Positions 1 through 6,386 of a stretch of 64,000 nucleotides of DNA are shown here, piece by piece. A program made the position numbers and the translations under genes. Positions within the stretch are counted from its first letter, which is position 1, and the number at the start of each line of letters is the position of its first letter. Source of the DNA: Salinispora fenicalii (GTDB lineage Bacteria > Actinomycetota > Actinomycetes > Mycobacteriales > Micromonosporaceae); contig NZ_AZWQ01000010.1 in the NCBI RefSeq assembly GCF_000514815.1, forward strand, positions 216,660 to 280,659, read 5' to 3'. The notes beneath the pieces were generated by a model. The model saw only the letters and a list, made by a program, of their open reading frames with translations, searched no databases and was not told where the DNA came from.

Positions 1-6
1 AACCAG

Positions 7-1377
7 GTGCAGTACTACGACAATGTCGTCGAGTTGATCGGGAACACCCCGCTGGTACGCCTGCGCAACGTGACCGAGGGCATCCAGGCCACCGTCCTGG
101 TGAAGGTGGAGTACCTGAACCCCGGCGGGTCGGTCAAGGATCGGATCGCCCTGCGCATGGTGGAGGACGCCGAGCAGGCGGGGATCCTCCGGCCGGGCGG
201 CACGATCGTCGAGCCGACCAGCGGCAACACCGGGGTCGGGCTGGCGCTGGTGGCCCAGCTCAAGGGCTATCGGTGCGTCTTCGTCTGCCCGGACAAGGTC
301 AGCCAGGACAAGCAGGACGTGCTGCGTGCCTACGGCGCCGAGGTGGTCGTCTGCCCGACTGCCGTCGCGCCCGCGGATCCACGCTCCTACTACAACGTCT
401 CCGATCGCCTGGCCCGGGAGATCCCCGGCGCCTGGAAGCCCAACCAGTACGCCCATCCGGCGAACCCCCGCTCCCACTACGAAACCACCGGACCGGAGCT
501 GTGGGCGCAGACCGAGGGTCGGATCACCCATTTCGTCGCGGGGGTCGGCACCGGTGGCACGATCTCCGGTATCGGGCGCTATCTGAAGGAGGCGTCGGAG
601 GGACGGGTCAAGGTGATCGGCGCTGACCCGGAGGGGTCGGTCTACTCCGGTGGCACCGGTCGGCCGTACCTGGTCGAGGGGGTCGGTGAGGACTTCTGGC
701 CGGAGACCTACGACCGGGAGATCGCCGACGGGATCGTTGAGGTCTCCGACAAGGCGTCGTTCGAGATGACCCGTCGGCTGGCCCGAACCGAGGGGCTGCT
801 GGTCGGTGGCTCCTGCGGGATGGCGGTCGTCGCGGGGCTGGAGGTGGCCCGTGCGGCCGGCCCGGACGACGTGGTCGTGGTGCTGCTGCCGGACGGAGGG
901 CGTGGCTACCTGTCTAAGATCTTCAACGACTCGTGGATGGCCCGGTACGGCTTCCTGGACAACTCTGGCAGTGAGCCGACCATCGCTGAGACGCTCGCCG
1001 GCAAGCCGGGTGGGTTGCCGGAGCTGGTGCACGTGCACCCGACCGAGACGGTCCGCGACGCGATCGACTACCTGCGCGAGTACGGCGTCTCCCAGCTGCC
1101 GGTGCTGAAGGCCGAACCGCCGGTGGTAACCGGCGAGGTGGCGGGGTCGATCGCGGAGCGGGACCTGCTCGATGCCCTCTTCACCGGTCAGGCGCAGCTG
1201 CACGACACCATCGAGCGGCACATGGCCGCGCCACTGCCGATGATCGGCGGCGGGCAGCCGGTCAGCGAGGCCGTGGCCTTGTTGGAGAAGTCCGACGCCG
1301 CTCTCGTATTGATCGATGGCAAGCCGAAGGGGGTTCTCACCCGGCAGGACCTGCTCGTCCACCTCGGTGCCCGCTGA
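7..1377 (+). CDS. cbs: cystathionine beta-synthase
   Basis: Cytoplasmic pyridoxal-phosphate (PLP) enzyme that joins serine and homocysteine into cystathionine, the first step of reverse transsulfuration. Residues 1-330 are a fold-type II PLP domain: the PLP lysine is K44 in GGSVKDR and the phosphate/substrate loop is TSGNTG at 71-76. Residues about 340-456 form a pair of CBS (Bateman) modules, which separates it from the shorter cysteine synthase; there is no N-terminal haem segment. The GTG at 7 gives the family's usual start (MQYYD). Only six bases precede it here, so its promoter and ribosome site lie outside the window. metB lies 8.4 kb downstream on the same strand, so both directions of transsulfuration are encoded locally. 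A strong hairpin follows the stop. Confidence 0.95.
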   Translation: MQYYDNVVELIGNTPLVRLRNVTEGIQATVLVKVEYLNPGGSVKDRIALRMVEDAEQAGILRPGGTIVEPTSGNTGVGLALVAQLKGYRCVFVCPDKVSQDKQDVLRAYGAEVVVCPTAVAPADPRSYYNVSDRLAREIPGAWKPNQYAHPANPRSHYETTGPELWAQTEGRITHFVAGVGTGGTISGIGRYLKEASEGRVKVIGADPEGSVYSGGTGRPYLVEGVGEDFWPETYDREIADGIVEVSDKASFEMTRRLARTEGLLVGGSCGMAVVAGLEVARAAGPDDVVVVLLPDGGRGYLSKIFNDSWMARYGFLDNSGSEPTIAETLAGKPGGLPELVHVHPTETVRDAIDYLREYGVSQLPVLKAEPPVVTGEVAGSIAERDLLDALFTGQAQLHDTIERHMAAPLPMIGGGQPVSEAVALLEKSDAALVLIDGKPKGVLTRQDLLVHLGAR

Positions 1378-1393
1378 CTGGTGCTGGATCTAT

Positions 1394-1437
1394 CCGCAGG
1401 GCCCTCGCCGACCCGGGCGTGGGCAAGGGCCCTGCGG
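1394..1437. terminator. bidirectional hairpin between cbs and the GNAT gene
   Basis: Perfect 12-bp inverted repeat, CCGCAGGGCCCT at 1394-1405 and AGGGCCCTGCGG at 1426-1437, with a 20-nt loop. It lies between two convergent stops (cbs at 1377, the GNAT gene at 1458). There is no U-tract, as is usual for actinobacterial terminators. Confidence 0.65.
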
Positions 1438-1457
1438 GACACCTCGCCTAGCCGGAG

Positions 1458-1967
1458 TTACAACTCCCGCCGGTAGCGGAGTAGCACGGTGGGGGTCGAG
1501 CCGACCAGTTCTTCTTGGGTGACGCCGGTCGGCCGCCACCCGCCCCGCTCGTAGAAGCGGCGGGCCGGTCCGTTCTGCCGCAACACCCACAGGGCCGCGA
1601 CTCGCCACCCACGGGAGCGCATCTCGGCCAGGGCGTTGGCCATGAGCATCCGGCCCAGCCCGCGGCCCCGCTCCGCCGGCTCCAGGTGGAACGCGTGGAG
1701 TAGCCCGGTGGTGGGGTCCCCCTGGTCGTCCGGGCCAAGGTAGCTGAAGCCGATGAGCTGGCCCTCCCGTTCTGCCACGGTCAGCACGTGGTCGGCGCGT
1801 TCGTAGCTCCAGCGTTCTCGCCAGTATTGCCCCAGCGCAGCCGGGGTCGGCTCGGCCAGCGTCTCGGCGGTCAAGAAGGGGGCGTAGGCGGCGACTCGGG
1901 AACGCTGGTGCAGTGCCCCAACCGCGATCAGGTCATCCGCCCTCGCGGCGCGGAGCGTGACGGTCAC
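1458..1967 (-). CDS. GNAT family N-acetyltransferase
   Basis: Acetyl-CoA-dependent N-acetyltransferase of unknown substrate, 169 residues, a single GNAT domain. The acetyl-CoA pyrophosphate loop is seen as RGRGLG at 100-105 followed by an alpha helix, and the C-terminal motif B region reads [13 protein letters not shown]. Its GTG start overlaps the rnz stop by four bases (GTGA at 1964-1967), so it is translationally coupled to rnz and lies second in a two-gene unit. Nothing in the sequence identifies the amine acceptor; RimI-like protein acetylation and small-molecule detoxification are both possible. Confidence 0.85.
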   Translation of the reverse strand: MTVTLRAARADDLIAVGALHQRSRVAAYAPFLTAETLAEPTPAALGQYWRERWSYERADHVLTVAEREGQLIGFSYLGPDDQGDPTTGLLHAFHLEPAERGRGLGRMLMANALAEMRSRGWRVAALWVLRQNGPARRFYERGGWRPTGVTQEELVGSTPTVLLRYRREL

Positions 1968-2893
1968 CGGGCCGAGGGTACCCGTCGAGGCGGGACCGGC
2001 ACGGTCGTCAGGTCCTCGGCGACCACCAGATCACCCGTGAAGTGCTCCCGGGCCTCGGCGGCAAAGCGGCCCAGGTCCGGGTAGCGCTGGGAGAAGTGGG
2101 TGAGTACGAGGCGGCGTACTCCGCACTCGGTGGCGACCTGCGCCGCCTGCCCCGCGGTGAGGTGCCCAACCTCGGCGGCGAGCGCGGCCTCCGAGGCCAG
2201 AAACGTGGCCTCGATGACCAGGAGGTCGGCGTTGTCGGCGAGGGCGTACACCGCGTCGCAGAGGCCAGTGTCCATGACGAACGCGAACCGCTGGCCCGGC
2301 CGCGGCACGCTCATCTGCTCCCGGGTGACGCGGCGTCCCGCCACGTCGAGGTGGCCGACGCGCTGCAGCTCGCCGATGGCCGGGCCGGTGACACCGTGGG
2401 CGGTGAGCCGCTCCGGCAGCATCCGGTACCCGTCCGGCTCGATGAGCCGGTACCCGTAGGTCTCGACGGGGTGCCGGAGCCGGCGGGCCTCCAGCGTGCC
2501 GCCGCGGATCGCGATCTGCTGTCCGTCCGTGTCAATCGGCGCGACGGCCAGCTCGGCGGTCTCGTAGAAACTCGACGCGTGTCGCAGCCGGGCGAAGTAC
2601 TCGGCACCGCCGGCCGGATAGTGGACCGCGACCGGGTGGGGCACCCGGTCCAGGGAGAGTCGCTGAATGGTGCCGGGAAGCCCGAGACAGTGGTCGCCGT
2701 GGAAGTGTGTGACACAGATCCGGGTCAGGTCCGTGGCGGTCACCGTGCTGTACAGCAGCTGCCGCTGGCTGCCCTCACCCGGGTCGAAGAGGATTACCTC
2801 GTCGTCCCAGCGCAGGACGTACCCGTTGTGGTTTCGGGTACGGGTCGGCGTCTGGCTGGCCGTTCCGAGTACCACCAGTTCCCGCGTCGACAT
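1964..2893 (-). CDS. rnz: ribonuclease Z (tRNA 3'-end processing endonuclease)
   Basis: Zinc-dependent metallo-beta-lactamase-fold nuclease that removes the 3' trailer from precursor tRNAs. At 309 residues it is the short bacterial RNase Z form. The zinc-binding THFHGDH motif is at residues 62-68, after an N-terminal beta-sandwich half with the TASQTPT segment. A second THFSQRYPD motif near residue 265 gives the later metal histidine. The ATG at 2893 is preceded by GGAGGG at a short spacing. The gene is followed by a coupled acetyltransferase. Upstream lie about 450 bases without a normal gene that hold a promoter, an exceptional Shine-Dalgarno sequence and strong RNA secondary structure (separate entries), suggesting leader-mediated control. 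Confidence 0.93.
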   Translation of the reverse strand: MSTRELVVLGTASQTPTRTRNHNGYVLRWDDEVILFDPGEGSQRQLLYSTVTATDLTRICVTHFHGDHCLGLPGTIQRLSLDRVPHPVAVHYPAGGAEYFARLRHASSFYETAELAVAPIDTDGQQIAIRGGTLEARRLRHPVETYGYRLIEPDGYRMLPERLTAHGVTGPAIGELQRVGHLDVAGRRVTREQMSVPRPGQRFAFVMDTGLCDAVYALADNADLLVIEATFLASEAALAAEVGHLTAGQAAQVATECGVRRLVLTHFSQRYPDLGRFAAEAREHFTGDLVVAEDLTTVPVPPRRVPSAR

Positions 2894-2935
2894 GCCACCC
2901 TCCCGGCTGAGCTGACCGTCTGGACTGCCCCGGCT

Positions 2936-3007
2936 CGGACCGTTTTGGCTGGGCGGACCGTCGTGGCTGCGCGGACCGTCGTGGCTGCGCGGACCGCACT
3001 GGCGCTG
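2936..3007. repeat. 18-bp tandem repeat, four imperfect copies
   Basis: Units start at 2936, 2954, 2972 and 2990. The two central copies are identical (CGGACCGTCGTGGCTGCG); the outer copies diverge. The array ends about 40 bp from the rnz start codon, inside its leader. Confidence 0.85.
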
Positions 3008-3019
3008 CCGGGGATAGAA

Positions 3020-3083
3020 CGACCCCCGGGGCTTCCGCGCTGATGCGCGGGCCGGCTGGACTGGGCCGGCACCCCGGGGGTCG
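3020..3083 (-). ncRNA. candidate three-way-junction RNA in the rnz leader
   Basis: A perfect 12-bp inverted repeat (CGACCCCCGGGG at 3020-3031, CCCCGGGGGTCG at 3072-3083) encloses two further perfect hairpins: 3035-3050 (6-bp stem, 4-nt loop) and 3051-3070 (6-bp stem, 8-nt loop). Together they predict a compact three-way junction in the transcript running toward rnz. The pairing is seen directly. A regulatory role is inference, and GC-rich DNA forms inverted repeats easily. The outer arms contain the self-complementary CCCCGGGG, so alternative pairings are possible. Confidence 0.35.
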
Positions 3084-3140
3084 GGTGGCTGTCATGGATT
3101 CGCCGCACCGCTGCCACACGGTCTCGACGATCTTTGCTGC

Positions 3141-3173
3141 CCACCCGGCGGGGTGGACGACTGTCGAGGACAG
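3141..3173 (-). promoter_or_regulatory. two adjacent small hairpins after the 12-codon leader ORF
   Basis: On the rnz-sense transcript the 12-codon frame is followed at once by CTGTC/GACAG (3161-3173, 3-nt loop) and then by CCACCC/GGGTGG (3141-3156, 4-nt loop). This resembles an attenuator or protective structure. Function is unproven. Confidence 0.35.
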
Positions 3174-3176
3174 CGG

Positions 3177-3215
3177 CTAGCGGGCAGCCACCTCACGAGT
3201 CCGATTGCTATACAA
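3177..3215 (-). CDS. candidate 12-codon leader peptide with an extreme Shine-Dalgarno sequence
   Basis: A TTG at 3215 opens a frame encoding (M)YSNRTREVAAR and stops with TAG at 3177. Ten bases upstream is AAAGGAGGTG (3224-3233), which sits in a segment matching the complement of the usual bacterial 16S rRNA 3' end over about 14 positions with one mismatch. No other gene in the window has so extended a match. A promoter lies just upstream. The frame points toward rnz, about 280 bp away. It may be a translated leader peptide, or the site may be a ribosome-binding or decoy element in which the peptide is incidental. Confidence 0.35.
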   Translation of the reverse strand: MYSNRTREVAAR

Positions 3216-3246
3216 GTCTGGACCACCTCCTTTCCCGTGTACCGTC

Positions 3247-3276
3247 ACGCTATCCACAGCGCTGTGCCCGGGGCAA
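3247..3276 (-). promoter_or_regulatory. promoter with palindromic spacer driving the rnz leader
   Basis: On the minus strand TTGCCC (3271-3276), an 18-bp spacer and TAGCGT (3247-3252) resemble a housekeeping-sigma promoter. The spacer contains the perfect 12-bp palindrome CACAGCGCTGTG (3255-3266), a natural repressor site. The predicted transcript would start only about 10-15 bases before the strong Shine-Dalgarno sequence. Confidence 0.45.
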
Positions 3277-3346
3277 CGGATTTCGATCACTAGCCGGCGG
3301 GACGTGAATTTGATTCGCGATAGCCGCCCGGGGGCGCTGGGCATCC

Positions 3347-4540
3347 TCAGCTGCGGCCGTGCAGGCCGATCGGGCCCTCGCGTGGTCCGTCCTCCTGTGC
3401 GGGTTGCACGGCCAGCGACGGGAAATTGACGAGTTCACCCGCGGGCTCCGCGTCCCACTCCGGGAAGACCAGATCGCTCTGGAGGTAGAGGCAGAGCAGC
3501 TGGGTCAGGTGGCGCAGCCCATCCAGGTGGGTGCGCTCATGGCCGTGGGTGGCGTCCACCCCGAACCCGAGTAGCGCCACCCGAGCGTGCGCACCGGCCT
3601 CGACCGCCGCCGCGACATCCGAACGGTAGTTGTCGAAGACATCCCGGACCAGGTCGACGCCGTTCTCGCGGGCGATCGCCGCCAGGTTGCGGGTCAGGTG
3701 GTAGTCGAACGGGCCCACCCCGTCGCCCATCGCCAGAGTCGCCGCGTCCTCCCGGGACTGCTGACCGGGGGCGACCACGGCCGCGTCCACCGAGACGATC
3801 TCGGCTACATCCGGATCCAGCCCGTGCGAGGCGCCGTGGCCGATCTCCTCCGTGACCGTGATCAACAGGTGCGCGCTGACCGCTGGGGTGACCCCAGCGT
3901 CAACCAACGCCTTGCAGGCGGTCAGCACCGCCGCCACGCCCGCCTTGTCGTCCAGATGGCGGGATTTCACGTACCCGGCGGGGGTGACCTGCGGGTTGGG
4001 TAGGAGCGCCACGAAGTCCCCCACGTCGACCCCGAGGGCGCGGAGGCCGGGGGCATCGTTCACCGGTTCGTCCACCCGGACCTCGACCAACTCCCAGCCG
4101 ATGCCCTGGGAGTCCACCGCGTCGTTGTAGCGGTGCCCACTGGCCTTCAGCGGCAGCACCTGACCGGTGACCACTCGATCCAGATGGTCGGTGAAGACCC
4201 GTACGTGGGCGCCCTCGGCGAACCGTGCGCTGTGCGTCCCGATTGGCTGGAGCTCCAGCCGCCCGTTCTCCTTGAGCCGCTTCACCATCCCGCCGATGAC
4301 ATCGGTGTGCACCACGATCGCCCGGTCGGCCCCAGTCGTCCGGGGGCCGGGCAGGTAGGCGCTGAGCGCGCCGCGTCGGGTCAGCGTGGACGGGATCCCG
4401 AGCGCCGCCAGCCGCTCGCCCACGTACTGCTGTACGTGGTCGGTGCGCCCGGACGGGCTCGGGATCTCCAGCAGCTCCACCAAGACATGGCGTAGGTAGT
4501 CGAGGTCGAGCGGGAGGGGTGCGGGCTGGTTCGGGGTCAT
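3347..4540 (-). CDS. M42-family peptidase of the NAGGN osmoprotectant system
   Basis: Metal-dependent aminopeptidase-type protein (397 residues) of the M42/M20 clan, in the subgroup that travels with N-acetylglutaminylglutamine amide (NAGGN) genes. Metal and catalytic residues are visible: HTD at 78-80, HLDDK at 195-199, the TEEIGHG glutamates at 231-232, SVD at 250-252 and a late histidine in DATHGHERTH at 330-337. It is the last gene of the asnB-like/synthetase/peptidase operon, and its ATG overlaps the synthetase stop by four bases. A role in turnover or processing of the dipeptide osmolyte is inferred from context; I know of no settled substrate for the family. Confidence 0.85.
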   Translation of the reverse strand: MTPNQPAPLPLDLDYLRHVLVELLEIPSPSGRTDHVQQYVGERLAALGIPSTLTRRGALSAYLPGPRTTGADRAIVVHTDVIGGMVKRLKENGRLELQPIGTHSARFAEGAHVRVFTDHLDRVVTGQVLPLKASGHRYNDAVDSQGIGWELVEVRVDEPVNDAPGLRALGVDVGDFVALLPNPQVTPAGYVKSRHLDDKAGVAAVLTACKALVDAGVTPAVSAHLLITVTEEIGHGASHGLDPDVAEIVSVDAAVVAPGQQSREDAATLAMGDGVGPFDYHLTRNLAAIARENGVDLVRDVFDNYRSDVAAAVEAGAHARVALLGFGVDATHGHERTHLDGLRHLTQLLCLYLQSDLVFPEWDAEPAGELVNFPSLAVQPAQEDGPREGPIGLHGRS

Positions 4541-6384
4541 ACTCCAGAGCTTGCCGCACCCGCCGGGGACCAGAGGCGTTGCGGGGCCCGGGTCCCAGGG
4601 AAGAGTAGGTCAACGAAGCGTTCGGCGGTCGGCTGCGGCTCGTGGTTGGCGAGGCCGGGTCGTTCGTTCGCCTCGATGAAGACGTGCTCGGGGTGCTCCG
4701 CGGCGGGTACCAACAGGTCCAGCCCGGTCACCGGAATATCCAGTGCCCGGCTCGCGGTCACACACGCCTCGGCGATCTCCGGGTGCAGCTCCGCGGTGAC
4801 ATCGTGGATCGTGCCACCGGTGTGCAGGTTGGCGGTCCGGCGGACGACCAGCAGCTCGCCCTCCGGCAGGAGGTCGGCCATGGTGTACCCGGCTTCGGCG
4901 ACCACCTCGCGAGTCATCCCGTCCAGTGGGATGCGGGACTCGCCGCCGGTCGCGGCGGCCCGACGGCGACTCTGCCGCTTGATCAGCTCAGCGATGTCGT
5001 GCACCCCGTCGCCGATGATCGTCGCTGGCCGGCGCACCGCGGCCGCCACCACCTCATGATCGATCATGACGACCCGGAGATCCTCACCGGCGCGCAACTC
5101 CTCGAGCAGCACCTCCGGGCAGTACTGGGCGGCCAGCTCGACCGCCGTGCGCAGGGCCTCGGGGGTGCGTACTCCGACGGTGATTCCCTTGCCCTGCTCG
5201 CCCCGGGCCGGCTTCACGACCAACGCGCCGACCTCGGCCAGGAACGCGGTGTCGGCCCCATCCCCGGTGGCCGTCCGGCCCTGCGGCACGGAGAGCCCGG
5301 CCTGGGCGAGAATCCGGCGGGTGACCCGCTTGTCGTCACAGCGGCTCATCGCCACCGCCGAGGTCAGCTCGGAGAGCGACTCGCGGGTGAGGATCGTCCG
5401 GCCACCGCTGGTCAGCCGCAGCTCACCCCAGGTCGGGTCGGTTACCTCCACCCGGATGCCTCGGCGCATCGCCTCGTCCGCGACGATCTGCGCGTACGGG
5501 TTGAGCTCGTCGTACCCCTCCGGCATGGCGGGCAGGAAGAGTCGTTCGTTGATCGGGTTCTTCCGCTTCACGCAGAGTGCGGTGACGCGGTAGAAGCCGA
5601 GCCGCTCATAGAGCCGGATCGCGCCCTCGTTCTCGGCGAGCACCGACAGGTCCACGTACGCCCGTCCCCGGTTGACCAGCTGGGCCGCCAGCTCAGTGAT
5701 CAACGCCTGGCCGGTGCCGGGCGGTGCGGCGTTGAAGTCCACGGTCAGGCACCAGAGGCTGGCACCGCCGTCCGGGTCGTCGAAGACGGCGACATGGTCC
5801 ACTCCGGTGATGGTGCCGACGATCTCGCCGGTCGCGTTCTCGGCGACCAGATGCAGGAAGCTGTCGGTGGCGGCGTTGGTAACAAGTACCTCTACCGGCG
5901 CAGTCACCATGCCGTTGGCCGCGTAGATCCGATTGACATCTTCGGCGTCCTGCGCGTCCCGCAGCGGCCGGATCCGCAGGCCGGGAATCTCCGGGGCAGC
6001 GAGCCCTTCGCCGTGCAACGGCAGCCGGAAGGTCAGCGACGGGTCGATGAACAGCTCGTCCGGTAGCCGGGAGACGAGTACGTGCGGGTCGTCCAGGTAG
6101 ATGCAGATGTCCCGGGCGCCGGCCGCCTCCGAGCGCAACACGTCGGCGACGTCGGCCTGGTCGGCGTAGGTTTGGCCGAACACCAACCGGCCCCAGCCGC
6201 AGTCGAGCACCACGCCCGCGGCGGGCGGGTCGGCGACGTGCTCCGCCGTGGCCGCGACGGCCGGGCCGGCTGAGGTGGCCCCGGCGGCCACCGGGTCGCC
6301 GCCGGGGCCGATCCGCTCGAACCGACGACTCCGGCCCCGTACCTGATCTGCTAGCGCTACCCCGGTTGCGAGGGTCCCCGACAT
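4537..6384 (-). CDS. ngg: N-acetylglutaminylglutamine synthetase (GNAT plus ATP-grasp)
   Basis: Bifunctional cytoplasmic enzyme expected to acetylate glutamine and ligate a second glutamine with ATP, giving the backbone of the osmolyte NAGGN. Domains: an N-terminal region, a GNAT acetyltransferase at about 135-275 and an ATP-grasp ligase at about 285-610, with the ATP lysine K391 and glycine-rich loop ARGEQGKG at 393-400, and a final FIEANERPG metal-binding segment. The ATG at 6384 lies two bases after the asparagine-synthase-like stop and gives 615 residues. An in-frame upstream ATG at 6438 would overlap that gene by 52 bases and is less likely. The stop overlaps the downstream peptidase start. 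Best known from Pseudomonas and Sinorhizobium. Confidence 0.88.
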   Translation of the reverse strand: MSGTLATGVALADQVRGRSRRFERIGPGGDPVAAGATSAGPAVAATAEHVADPPAAGVVLDCGWGRLVFGQTYADQADVADVLRSEAAGARDICIYLDDPHVLVSRLPDELFIDPSLTFRLPLHGEGLAAPEIPGLRIRPLRDAQDAEDVNRIYAANGMVTAPVEVLVTNAATDSFLHLVAENATGEIVGTITGVDHVAVFDDPDGGASLWCLTVDFNAAPPGTGQALITELAAQLVNRGRAYVDLSVLAENEGAIRLYERLGFYRVTALCVKRKNPINERLFLPAMPEGYDELNPYAQIVADEAMRRGIRVEVTDPTWGELRLTSGGRTILTRESLSELTSAVAMSRCDDKRVTRRILAQAGLSVPQGRTATGDGADTAFLAEVGALVVKPARGEQGKGITVGVRTPEALRTAVELAAQYCPEVLLEELRAGEDLRVVMIDHEVVAAAVRRPATIIGDGVHDIAELIKRQSRRRAAATGGESRIPLDGMTREVVAEAGYTMADLLPEGELLVVRRTANLHTGGTIHDVTAELHPEIAEACVTASRALDIPVTGLDLLVPAAEHPEHVFIEANERPGLANHEPQPTAERFVDLLFPGTRAPQRLWSPAGAASSGV

Positions 6385-6386
6385 GG

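Larger units (their letters stand above)
2894..3346 (-). other. long structured leader/intergenic region upstream of rnz
   Basis: This 453-bp stretch carries no conventional gene. Read toward rnz it holds, in order: a -35/-10 pair with a palindrome in the spacer, a near-complete anti-Shine-Dalgarno complement, a 12-codon reading frame, two short hairpins, a predicted three-way junction and four copies of an 18-bp tandem repeat. rnz starts right after it. Confidence 0.6.

Noticed and set aside
2936..3007. CRISPR array
   Set aside because: The repeats are short, contiguous and have no unique spacers; no cas gene is present. The same holds for the other tandem repeats in the window.
3221..3236. 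Resemblance of the plus strand (ACCACCTCCTTTC) to a 16S rRNA 3' end
   Set aside because: Only about 15 bases match, with no flanking rRNA sequence, so an rRNA remnant is not supported. The minus-strand reading as an exceptional Shine-Dalgarno site explains it better.
4642..6066. A 474-codon plus-strand open frame opposite the NAGGN synthetase
   Set aside because: The minus strand has a complete GNAT/ATP-grasp protein in an operon; the plus frame is compositional.
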